This document shows positions 50,511 to 58,716 of a DNA stretch of 64,000 nucleotides, one piece after another. The DNA is from CSP1-5 sp964558395. GTDB lineage: Bacteria > Methylomirabilota > Methylomirabilia > Methylomirabilales > CSP1-5. The stretch spans positions 1 through 64,000 of the forward strand of contig CAZLDS010000004.1 in NCBI GenBank assembly GCA_964558395.1. The letters are read 5' to 3'. Numbering within the stretch: the first letter of the stretch is position 1; the number at the start of each line of letters is the position of its first letter. Below the pieces are notes generated by a model, which saw only the letters and a program-made list of their open reading frames with translations, made no database searches and was not told the origin of the DNA. A program made the translations under genes and the position numbers.

Positions 50511-51044
50511 ATGAACCTTGGACAAGAAGGTTCCACGCATATCAGTCCCTCGGTGTCCCTGGGACTGTTTCGCATGGGATTCGGCATCCTCTACCTGCAC
50601 GCGGCCTGGCAAAAAGCTCCCTGGGTGATCAACGATGGGCAGCGGTTCGGGTGGCTCTACGGCTGGATCTGGCAAGAGATCAACCACCCAACCTTCGGCT
50701 GGTATAAGGCCTTCCTGCAGAAGGTCGTCCTCCCGAACTTCACCTTCTTCGGTTACATGAGCTTTCTAACGGAGGTCGCACTCGGGCTCTCGTTCCTCTT
50801 TGGGCTCTTTACGGTGCTCGGGGGTATCGGCGGGGCGTTATGGCAGCTGAACATCGCCCTGGGCAGCTACTCGGTACCCGGCGAATGGGGCTGGATCTGG
50901 TTTCTCCTCATCGTCCCCCATTTGGTCTTTGCCCAGAGCCGGGCGGGACGCACTCTGGGAATAGACTGGCTGCTCTGGAACCAGCTGTCTCGAGTTCAGC
51001 GCCGACGCTCAGCACTCGGAAAGCTACTCCTTCGGCTTGTCTAA
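50511..51044 (+). CDS. DoxD-like membrane protein (thiosulfate:quinone oxidoreductase small subunit type)
   Basis: A 177-residue protein from the ATG at 50511 (AAGGAGG before it). Four hydrophobic segments (about 18-40, 78-100, 103-121, 125-145). VSLGLFRMGFGILYLHAAWQKAPW is the DoxX/DoxD start; FFGYMSFLTEVALGLSFLFGLFTVLGG and LIVPHLVFAQSRAGRTLGID follow. DoxD is the quinone-facing subunit of archaeal thiosulfate:quinone oxidoreductase; bacterial relatives have unclear roles. A DoxA partner is not visible. Confidence 0.8.
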   Translation: MNLGQEGSTHISPSVSLGLFRMGFGILYLHAAWQKAPWVINDGQRFGWLYGWIWQEINHPTFGWYKAFLQKVVLPNFTFFGYMSFLTEVALGLSFLFGLFTVLGGIGGALWQLNIALGSYSVPGEWGWIWFLLIVPHLVFAQSRAGRTLGIDWLLWNQLSRVQRRRSALGKLLLRLV

Positions 51045-51054
51045 GGAGGTACTC

Positions 51055-52425
51055 ATGGCCTGGAGGAGCCCCTCCTTTCTTCTGCTGGTCGGTGGGGGGA
51101 TCGCATCGGCGTTTTTATACCTCCTGAATTTTGACATCATTCCTTTGGTCCAACATCTTGGGCTCATCGGTCCCCACCAAGATGCACTTGCCGTATATCC
51201 TATCCTGTTTTTTCTGCTCTTTGCCCTGTACCTGCTTGCTGTCGCCGTCATCTTCCGAAAGCGCTCCGAGCCTCACTCTGTGGGTGTGATCCTCGGATTC
51301 GCTTTACTCTTTCGGGTCGCCCTCCTTGTTTCCCCTCCGGCCCTCTCGAGCGATGTGTACCGGTACGTCTGGGACGGTCGGGTTCAGACGGCCGGGATCA
51401 GCCCGTACCTGTATGCCCCGTCGGCCCAAGAGCTGGCCCCGCTTCGAGACGAGGAAATCTTTCCGCACATCAATCGGCGGGATGTCCCCACCATTTATCC
51501 GCCCGGCGCGCAGATGCTCTTGGCCTCCAGCGCTGTTTTCTTCCCAGACAGTGTCACGGGTCTGAAACTCATCATGATCTTGTTCGACATCGGGACCATC
51601 TTCCTGATCCTTCGTGTCTTGAAAAAGACCGGAATCCGGACGGATCGGGTCGTGCTCTACGCGTGGTCTCCCCTCGTGATCTTTGAGGTAGCCGGAAGCG
51701 GCCATCTCGAGGCCGTGATGCTCCCGTTCGTCCTTCTCGCCCTCCTGGCCAGGATGGACGAAAGGCCGCTCCTCGCCGGCACGGCGCTTGGAGTCGCCAC
51801 GTTGATCAAACTGTACCCGGCAGTCCTCTTTCCGGCCCTCTACAAGCGGCGAGAGAGGATGTTTCCCCTGGCCTTTGGCGCGACAATCCTGCTTGGATAC
51901 CTCCCATACCTCTATGGTGCCGGGGATCGCGTACTGGGATTCTTGCCAGCCTACTTCGGCCCCTGGGAGGACTTTAACGTCGGGCTCCGCTATTTTGTCA
52001 CTTCCGCGTTGGCGACCCTCACCCCCTCGCCTCGCCCCATCGCCATGCTCCTCGTCACGGCCCTTCTTAGCGCGGTAGCCGTGTATATTCTCCGTCAAAG
52101 ACAAGATGAAGCGTTCCTGTGGCACGGATACCTGATGGTGAGTGCCTATTTACTTTTTCTGCCGACGAGTTTTCATCCGTGGTACCTCATTTGGATTCTC
52201 CCTTTTCTCTGTCTCTATCCCTCGTGGGGATGGCTCTATCTCAGCGGGGCCATTGGACTCTCCTACCTGAAATATGTCCAGGGGGGGCCCATTGTCCCCC
52301 TCGGCATTCGACTTGTGGAGTTCGTCCCCCTGTACGTGTTGCTCAGCATCGAGGCCGTCCGCCATCGTCGCCTGCATCTCGGTCCACGTGAAACCATGAC
52401 GCTCATGATGGAGAAACCGCAATGA
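51055..52425 (+). CDS. integral membrane glycosyltransferase (GT87/DUF2029-like)
   Basis: A 456-residue protein with about ten hydrophobic helices, from the ATG at 51055 (AAGGAGG before it). The GT-C motif region in the first external loop is PPALSSDVYRYVWDGRVQTAGISPYLYAPSAQEL (Asp in SSDVYRY), followed by PTIYPPGAQMLLASSAVFF; WSPLVIFEVAGSGHLEAVM and FHPWYLIWILPFL are also typical. These enzymes take a polyprenyl-phosphate sugar and act on the outer face of the membrane, fitting the GT2 gene at 47769. Its stop overlaps the next start by four bases. Confidence 0.88.
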   Translation: MAWRSPSFLLLVGGGIASAFLYLLNFDIIPLVQHLGLIGPHQDALAVYPILFFLLFALYLLAVAVIFRKRSEPHSVGVILGFALLFRVALLVSPPALSSDVYRYVWDGRVQTAGISPYLYAPSAQELAPLRDEEIFPHINRRDVPTIYPPGAQMLLASSAVFFPDSVTGLKLIMILFDIGTIFLILRVLKKTGIRTDRVVLYAWSPLVIFEVAGSGHLEAVMLPFVLLALLARMDERPLLAGTALGVATLIKLYPAVLFPALYKRRERMFPLAFGATILLGYLPYLYGAGDRVLGFLPAYFGPWEDFNVGLRYFVTSALATLTPSPRPIAMLLVTALLSAVAVYILRQRQDEAFLWHGYLMVSAYLLFLPTSFHPWYLIWILPFLCLYPSWGWLYLSGAIGLSYLKYVQGGPIVPLGIRLVEFVPLYVLLSIEAVRHRRLHLGPRETMTLMMEKPQ

Positions 52426-54047
52426 TATCCTCCAACATTCCAGAAGCACTGCTCCTCCTCCTTTACTTCGGCGCGCTCTTCCTGCTGTTTCTCTACGGGA
52501 TCAATTGTTACATCATGATCTTCCTTCACCGCCGGGCGAAAGAGCGCAACCATCAGCACGACGAAGCGGTCTGGACGGCGTGGCAGACCACGAAGCGAGA
52601 CCTTCCCCACGTCACTGTGCAACTGCCGATTTACAACGAGCGATACGTGATCCAGCGACTGATCGAGTCGGTCGTGCGCTTGGACTACCCAAAGGACCGG
52701 CTCGAGATTCAAGTCTTGGACGACTCCACAGACGAAACAACAGCCATCGCCGCCCCCCTCATTGACCGCTACCATCGGGCCGGTTTCGACATCACCCTTC
52801 TTCATCGCGTGACAAGGACCGGATATAAGGCCGGGGCCTTAAAGGAGGGGCTGGAAGTCGCCCGGGGGGAGTTCGTCGCCATCTTTGACGCCGACTTTAT
52901 GCCCAAACCGGACTTTCTTATGAAGACCATTCCCTTCTTCCACGATCCCGCCATCGCCATGGTCCAGGCCCGTTGGGGGCACATCAACCGGGATTATTCC
53001 CTCCTGACGCTCGCCCAGAGCTTCGGGATCGACGGCCACTTTTGGGTGGAGCAGGCAGCCCGATGTTGGTCCGGGCTCTTCATGAACTTCAATGGGACGG
53101 CCGGGATCTGGCGGAGGAAGGCGATCGACGATGCCGGGGGGTGGCAGGCGGACACCCTGACGGAGGATTTGGATCTGAGCTATCGGGCGCAACTGAAAGG
53201 GTGGCGGATGAAATTCTTGCCGCAGGTCGTCTGCCCAGCCGAGGTCCCGGTCCAGATCGCCGCCGCAAAGAGCCAGCAGCACCGCTGGGCGAAGGGATCG
53301 ATTCAAACCGCCATGAAACTCGTTCCCGAGATTCTGAGGGCCGAGGTCCCGCTTTTCACCAAGTATCAAGCGGTCTTTCACCTGACCAACTACATGGTGC
53401 ATCCCCTCATGTTGGTCGTTGCCCTGAGCTCGCCTCTCCTCCTCTGGTTCGACGGATTCTTCGCGCTTCGGGAGCATCTCTTTGCGGCAGCGGCGGTCTT
53501 TTCGATCGCGGCGTTCGGACCCTCGAGCATGTATCTTTACGCCCAACAACATCTCTATCCGGACTGGAAACGGCGCTTGAAATACTTCCCGTCCCTGCTC
53601 GTCTTCGGGACGGGGATCGCCCTCAACAATACCGAGGCCATTCTGGAGGCTTTCTTCAAGGTGGACGGGGCCTTTGTTCGGACGCCGAAATTCCGGATCG
53701 AAAAAAGGTCGGACACGTGGGTGGAAAAGCGATATCGCCCCCCGATCCCATGGCTCAGTCTGTTCGAGGCCGTCCTCGCCCTCTACTGTCTGTATGGGGT
53801 CTCCCTTTTCATTCAACGGGGCAAGTACCTCATCGATCCCTTTCTCATCCTCTACTCCGTCGGATTCGCCACCGTCGCCACGATGAGCTTGTGGGAGACC
53901 CTGTGGGGCTCGGTGATCCATCCCAAGCCAGAAAGGAAACCCAAAGAAGGTGATGACGCTTTGGAGGCCCAGGTGTTGAGACTGGTGGAAGAGCGCGAGG
54001 GGGTCACGGCGGCGGCCGTTCCCTTGGAAAGGAGGCCGGTGGCATGA
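52422..54047 (+). CDS. cellulose synthase-like family 2 glycosyltransferase
   Basis: A 541-residue membrane enzyme. One N-terminal helix (about 8-30), then the GT2 domain with VTVQLPIYNERYVIQRLIESV, VLDDSTDETT, FVAIFDADFMPKPDFL (DXD), GTAGIWRRKAID, TEDLDLSYRAQLKGW (TED) and QQHRWAKGSIQ (Q/RXXRW). Four C-terminal helices follow from about 315, and a charged tail ends it. This is the processive-synthase layout (D, D, D, QxxRW). Beta-glucan or glucosyl-lipid synthesis is possible. It overlaps both neighbours by four bases. Confidence 0.93.
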   Translation: MISSNIPEALLLLLYFGALFLLFLYGINCYIMIFLHRRAKERNHQHDEAVWTAWQTTKRDLPHVTVQLPIYNERYVIQRLIESVVRLDYPKDRLEIQVLDDSTDETTAIAAPLIDRYHRAGFDITLLHRVTRTGYKAGALKEGLEVARGEFVAIFDADFMPKPDFLMKTIPFFHDPAIAMVQARWGHINRDYSLLTLAQSFGIDGHFWVEQAARCWSGLFMNFNGTAGIWRRKAIDDAGGWQADTLTEDLDLSYRAQLKGWRMKFLPQVVCPAEVPVQIAAAKSQQHRWAKGSIQTAMKLVPEILRAEVPLFTKYQAVFHLTNYMVHPLMLVVALSSPLLLWFDGFFALREHLFAAAAVFSIAAFGPSSMYLYAQQHLYPDWKRRLKYFPSLLVFGTGIALNNTEAILEAFFKVDGAFVRTPKFRIEKRSDTWVEKRYRPPIPWLSLFEAVLALYCLYGVSLFIQRGKYLIDPFLILYSVGFATVATMSLWETLWGSVIHPKPERKPKEGDDALEAQVLRLVEEREGVTAAAVPLERRPVA

Positions 54048-55696
54048 AGCAAACCCCATGCCGGGGCATGAGGAGAAGGACCCTTTGGCCGCTGGGTCTC
54101 TTTATGCTCGGTATCCTTATCCTTTCGGGCCCGGGTTTTCGCCACGGCGCGGTCGCGGCTCAACGAACGCGTTCCATCTTGGCCGAGTCGCCGTGGCCAA
54201 AGTACCGTGGTGATCCAAGGAATACCGGCCGAAGTCGCCACACTGGACCCGCGTCGGACACATTGAAGTGGACCTTTTCAACGGGGCGCCGGGATAAGGA
54301 GGGAGGCATCGAGACCGATCCTGTGATCGGTCCCGACGGCACTGTCTACTTCGGAGCGAACAACGGAATCCTGTATGCCCTCGATCCCGAAAACGGAGAT
54401 ATCCGCTGGGCCTTTCCAACACAATTCGATACCTTTGCGATTTATTCGAGTCCATTCGTGGACGAAGATGGAATTGTCTATTTCGGGGCGAAGGACGGAA
54501 CGGTGTATGCCCTGAGGGCTCCGCGCACGGGGATCATGGGAGAGGTCGTCTGGTCATTCGACGTCGGCACCACGATCCAGACCTCGCCGACGTTCACTCC
54601 GGATGGAACACTCGTCATCGGTGCCGACGACTGGGCCTACTATGGGATCACGCCACCCCGAGACAACACGGGGCCAAAACTGAAGTGGCGCTTTCAAACC
54701 CAGGGGACCCTCATCACGTCTCCGGCGGTGGACTCCGACGGGACGGTGTTCGTCGCCTCGATGGATGGGAACGTCTATGCCCTTGAGCCGGCCAAGGAGG
54801 CGGGACAGCCCGTCAAAGTCCGCTGGACCTTTCCCTCGGGGGACCGGGATGCCAAGGGGGGATTCGAGAACGCCCCGGCGATCGATGATACGGGCACCCT
54901 GTACATCGGAGGCAACAACGGGCTCCTGTATGCCCTCGACGTGAAGACGGGACGTGTGAAGTGGACCTTCGACGGCGTGGCCCAGTCCGGCTACCGAACC
55001 TTTGCAATTTTCTCATCGGCTGCCGTCGGGCCAGAGGAGACCATCTACTTTGGAGGAAAGAATGGCGTGCTCTACGCCCTGCGGGAAAGCCGAGGACTTT
55101 TCTCGACCGGCGCCCAGGTCCTGTGGCGCTATAATGTGGGGCCGGGCATCCAGTCGTCGCCCCTGCTGGCGGCGGACGGAACGATCTACCTCGGCGATGA
55201 GAAAGGAACCCTCCACGCTACTCGGCCTCCCCCGTCCGGAGAGTGGGCGACTTCTCTGTGGAAGTTCGCCACCAAAGGGATCGTGATCTCCTCAGCCGCC
55301 CTCGGGGCTGACGGAACCCTGTACACGGCATCGATGGACGGCAAGGCGTATGCCTTTCACGACGGCAAGAAGGTGCAATCATCCCAGGGTCCGCTTTCGG
55401 GGACGTGGTACGGCACTTACCAGGATGTTGGCGGCACCGGCAAAATCACCGTCGTCCTCGTGCAGCGAGGGACAGAGCTTCAAGGGATTTGGAGAATTCA
55501 GGGTGGCGTCCGAGGCTCCCTCACGGGAAAGATCGAGGGAGATCAAGGCACCTACACTTTGCAGCCGCTGTCCAAGACATGTCTTGGGGACGGGGAGGGA
55601 ACGATCACAATCGCTGGGACGACGCTCACCGGGCAGTATCGTGGCCAGGACTGTCGCGGGAAGATCGAGGGCGGCACACTTGAAGTGCACCGCTGA
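54044..55696 (+). CDS. exported PQQ-like beta-propeller protein
   Basis: A 550-residue protein with a signal peptide (about 9-40) and repeats of the PQQ type: DPVIGPDGTVYFGANNGILYALDPENGDIRWAF, SSPFVDEDGIVYFGAKDGTVYALR, SPAVDSDGTVFVASMDGNVYALE, APAIDDTGTLYIGGNNGLLYALDVKTGRVKWTF, and so on, about eight copies. A C-terminal extension (about 455-550) is rich in Gly and holds two Cys, perhaps a lipocalin-like module. No PQQ-binding or metal residues are evident, so it is a scaffold or BamB-like protein. Coupled to the synthase gene. Confidence 0.88.
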   Translation: MKQTPCRGMRRRTLWPLGLFMLGILILSGPGFRHGAVAAQRTRSILAESPWPKYRGDPRNTGRSRHTGPASDTLKWTFSTGRRDKEGGIETDPVIGPDGTVYFGANNGILYALDPENGDIRWAFPTQFDTFAIYSSPFVDEDGIVYFGAKDGTVYALRAPRTGIMGEVVWSFDVGTTIQTSPTFTPDGTLVIGADDWAYYGITPPRDNTGPKLKWRFQTQGTLITSPAVDSDGTVFVASMDGNVYALEPAKEAGQPVKVRWTFPSGDRDAKGGFENAPAIDDTGTLYIGGNNGLLYALDVKTGRVKWTFDGVAQSGYRTFAIFSSAAVGPEETIYFGGKNGVLYALRESRGLFSTGAQVLWRYNVGPGIQSSPLLAADGTIYLGDEKGTLHATRPPPSGEWATSLWKFATKGIVISSAALGADGTLYTASMDGKAYAFHDGKKVQSSQGPLSGTWYGTYQDVGGTGKITVVLVQRGTELQGIWRIQGGVRGSLTGKIEGDQGTYTLQPLSKTCLGDGEGTITIAGTTLTGQYRGQDCRGKIEGGTLEVHR

Positions 55697-55720
55697 AGCG
55701 TTGGGAAAGAGGACTCAATA

Positions 55721-57055
55721 ATGATGGAAGTATCGCAAGCGGCCCCGCTTCCGATCGGTGGCCGCGTGTTGGCCCGCCCCTCGACCTCGCTGGCCCCGCG
55801 CATTCTGATCCTCGGTGGGGGCTTTGCAGGTGTGACCACCGCCCTGGAGTTGGGCAAGCGGTGTGCCGGGGTCTTACCCGTTCGCATTACCCTCATTAGC
55901 GACCAGAATTCCTTTCTCTTCACGCCGATGCTGGCCGAGGCCGCTACGGGAGCCGTCGAGACCCGACACGTCATCTATCCTATCCGCTCACTGTGTGGTG
56001 AATGGGGTGTCGAGTTCGGAGAGATGATCGTCGAGGCCATCGACCTCGACCGGCGCCGTGTGATCGCCCGCCATCGCAGATCCCAGGTTCGCCAGCGCGT
56101 GCACTACGACAAGCTCGTCGTCGCCCTGGGTGCCACGCCGCTCGCGACCATCGCTCCCGGGGCGGCTGAATACGCCCTCCCGTTCAAAGAGGTGGCGGAC
56201 GCCTTCCGCATTCGCAACCACGTGATCCACCTCTTCGAAACGGCGGCCTTGACCGATGATCGCTGGACGCAACGCCGCTTACTGACGTTCGTCGTGGTGG
56301 GGGCGGGTCACGCGGGGACAGAGCTGATGGCTGCTCTAGAGGAGCTCACGCGGGGCATTCTCCTGAAGCACTATCCGTCCATATATCAGGACAGCGTGCG
56401 CCTCGTCCTGGTCGGGAGCACCATCCTGCCGCAGACAGCGACCAACCTCGCCGCCTACGCGAAGGAACAGTTGCTCGCCCGAGGGATCGAGCACGAGACG
56501 ACCCGTGCCGCCGCGGTGACACCGGAAGGACTGGAGCTCAAGGATGGGCGGACCATCCCGAGCCAATGTGTTATCTGGACCGCCGGGACGCAGGTGAGCC
56601 CGGTGGTGGCCGCCCTCTCCGTTCCGAAGGCACGGGACGACCGCCTGAGGGTCAACGAATTCTTCGAGGTGGAGGGGGTGCGTGACGTATACGCGCTCGG
56701 GGATAATGCCGCCCAGATCGATCCGCATACACAAGCCCCTTATGTGGCAACAGCCCAGGTAGCCATTCGCCAGGCCCGAGCCCTCGCCGCGGTGATTGAG
56801 GCGGACCTCACAGGCCGCGAGAAGAAACCGTTCCGGTTCCAAGTCCTGGGAGAACTGGTTCCCCTGAGCCGGAGCACCGCCGTCGCGGACCTCAAGGGGA
56901 TCAAGCTGACCGGGTTTTTGGCCTGGTTCGTGTGGAGGACGATCTATATGCTGAAGCTACCAACCCTGGCCGCGCGGTTACGGGTGGTCCTGGACTGGAG
57001 CGTCGAGCTGTTCTTCGAACGGGATGTGTCCGAGCTCAAGGTAGAGAAGGAGTAG
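55721..57055 (+). CDS. ndh: type II NADH:quinone oxidoreductase (NDH-2)
   Basis: A 444-residue flavoprotein. FAD motif RILILGGGFAGVTTALEL (near 28-45), LISDQNSFLFTPMLAEAATGAVE, NADH motif FVVVGAGHAGTELMAAL, CVIWTAGTQVSPVV and the second FAD motif VYALGDNAAQ. The C-terminal helix pair GFLAWFVWRTIYMLKLPTL binds the membrane. It passes electrons from NADH to quinone without pumping protons. It is 25 bases after the propeller gene and 11 bases before the HD-GYP gene. Confidence 0.92.
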   Translation: MMEVSQAAPLPIGGRVLARPSTSLAPRILILGGGFAGVTTALELGKRCAGVLPVRITLISDQNSFLFTPMLAEAATGAVETRHVIYPIRSLCGEWGVEFGEMIVEAIDLDRRRVIARHRRSQVRQRVHYDKLVVALGATPLATIAPGAAEYALPFKEVADAFRIRNHVIHLFETAALTDDRWTQRRLLTFVVVGAGHAGTELMAALEELTRGILLKHYPSIYQDSVRLVLVGSTILPQTATNLAAYAKEQLLARGIEHETTRAAAVTPEGLELKDGRTIPSQCVIWTAGTQVSPVVAALSVPKARDDRLRVNEFFEVEGVRDVYALGDNAAQIDPHTQAPYVATAQVAIRQARALAAVIEADLTGREKKPFRFQVLGELVPLSRSTAVADLKGIKLTGFLAWFVWRTIYMLKLPTLAARLRVVLDWSVELFFERDVSELKVEKE

Positions 57056-57065
57056 AGGAGCCGAC

Positions 57066-58508
57066 ATGACCGAAGGACCGGAGAAACCCATAAAAGCCCG
57101 TTTACCGCTCTGGCGCCGTCTCGCGGTGCGCCTGGGCGCCAGCTTCCTCCTCGTGAGCGCTGTCGGCATCTTTCTGGCCGGCCACCTCCAGTATCGGTCA
57201 GAGGAGCGGGTGCTGCGCGAGGCGATTGGGGTCGTCCTCCTCAATGTCGCGCGGACCGGTTCCTTGCTCGTGAGCGGCGACCTACATGACCAGCTGGTCA
57301 AACAGGGAAGCCGCGACACAGCAGCCTATGAAACGATTCGCGCGCATCTGCGGCAGATCCAGGAAACGAATGACTTGGAGAACCCGGTCTATACGCTTTA
57401 CGACGTTCAAGGGGACGCCGCCCGATTCGGTGTGATTAGCCAGGGTGATGAGCCAGTTGGGAAAGAGTATCTGCTGGCCCCGGAGATCCGGCCCATTCTT
57501 CGCCAGGTGATGGAACAAGGGAAGGCTGCATATACGGGCATCTACAGCAACGAGCACGGGGTCTGGATCACGGCATTTGCGCCAATCAAGAACACCGCAG
57601 GTCAGACCGTGGCTGCCCTCGATGTGGATTTCAAGGTCGGTGCCCTCTACGTCGAGCGACTGGAAGACATCCGGCGCAATCTCTTCTTCTATTCATTGGC
57701 CGGAGCACTACTTGCCCTGGGCGTAGGCGTCTTCCTGGCCCGGCAAATCACCCGCCCGGTCGCGCAGCTCTCTGCGATGGCCCGGCGAGTCGTTGAAGGT
57801 GATTTGACTCCACCCGAGCGCATTAAGAGCCAGGATGAAATCGGCCTCCTCGGGAACGTCCTCCACCTCATGGTTGATCGCGTCCACGCCTCCCACCGGA
57901 GTGTAGTCGATGTGTTGGTCCGGGTGCTACAGGCACGAGACGAAGAGGCCCGCTCACTCCCGCGGCTCGCCACTGCTGCACTGGTCGTAGCGGATCACCT
58001 GGATCTCTCACCCACCGAACGCGAGGCCCTAGAGTTGGGTGCCCTGCTCCACGATATCGGCGACGTGCGCGTATCGCGGACTGTCCTGCAAAAAGTCGGA
58101 CCCCTGACCCCTGAGGAGCGCCGCCACGTCGAACAACATGCCGTATGGGGCGTGGAAATCATCGAGGCAGTCCCCTTGCTCACCCCTGCGATCGATGTCG
58201 TAGGCGCCCATCACGAGCGGTACGACGGGACCGGCTACCCCCAACGGTTACAGGGTGAAGACATCCCCCTCACGGCCCGGATCTTTTCCGTCGTGGATGC
58301 GCTCGACGCCATGACCCACGACCGACCGTACCGGCGGCCGCGCTCCACCTCTGACGCGCTCGAGGAGCTGCGCCGAGAGGCAGGGAAACAGTTCGACCCA
58401 CGGGTCGTGGAAGTGGCCCTGGCCATCCCGCCGGAGCGGTGGGTCGAACTGCTGAGCCTCCAACCAGCGGCCGCAAGCGTACAGGAGAAACGGGAAGATT
58501 CACCATGA
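57066..58508 (+). CDS. membrane HAMP + HD-GYP c-di-GMP phosphodiesterase-like protein
   Basis: A 480-residue protein. Two membrane helices (about 20-38 and 200-220) border a periplasmic sensor domain (about 40-200). A HAMP domain follows (TRPVAQLSAMARRVVEGDL). The HD-GYP domain (about 285-460) has LLHDIGDVRVSRTVLQKVGPLTPEER, HAVWGVEIIE, GAHHERYDGTGYPQRLQGEDIPLTARIFSVVDALDAM and AMTHDRPYR. HD-GYP proteins usually read HDIGKI; here HDIGDV replaces the Lys that helps bind metal, so activity may be changed. Predicted to degrade c-di-GMP in response to an envelope signal. Confidence 0.9.
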   Translation: MTEGPEKPIKARLPLWRRLAVRLGASFLLVSAVGIFLAGHLQYRSEERVLREAIGVVLLNVARTGSLLVSGDLHDQLVKQGSRDTAAYETIRAHLRQIQETNDLENPVYTLYDVQGDAARFGVISQGDEPVGKEYLLAPEIRPILRQVMEQGKAAYTGIYSNEHGVWITAFAPIKNTAGQTVAALDVDFKVGALYVERLEDIRRNLFFYSLAGALLALGVGVFLARQITRPVAQLSAMARRVVEGDLTPPERIKSQDEIGLLGNVLHLMVDRVHASHRSVVDVLVRVLQARDEEARSLPRLATAALVVADHLDLSPTEREALELGALLHDIGDVRVSRTVLQKVGPLTPEERRHVEQHAVWGVEIIEAVPLLTPAIDVVGAHHERYDGTGYPQRLQGEDIPLTARIFSVVDALDAMTHDRPYRRPRSTSDALEELRREAGKQFDPRVVEVALAIPPERWVELLSLQPAAASVQEKREDSP

Positions 58509-58714
58509 CTGCGCGCCGGTTCGTATCCTTCCTCGACGTCGACCACACCTTGTTTGACAACGATCGTGTCGTCGCCGACCTCATCTCCCGTCTCGATCAA
58601 CCCTACGCCCTTGCGATTCTTGCCAAGTACCCGCCTGCCGACAGCATGGATGAGATGGGAAACCTGCCGGATTATGACGTACACGTGCTGCTCACGGTGG
58701 CACGCGACGGCTGA
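58505..58714 (+). pseudogene. internally deleted HAD-like hydrolase remnant
   Basis: A 69-residue frame overlapping the HD-GYP stop by four bases. It has the first HAD motif VSFLDVDHTLFDNDRVVADL (DVDHT) then jumps to ALAILAKYPPADSMDEMGNLPDYDV, which looks like the end of HAD proteins of this group (...YPPAD..ERIGDL..). About 150 residues with motifs II-IV are missing. The join is in frame, so the deletion kept the reading frame. No activity expected. Confidence 0.6.
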
Positions 58715-58716
58715 TT

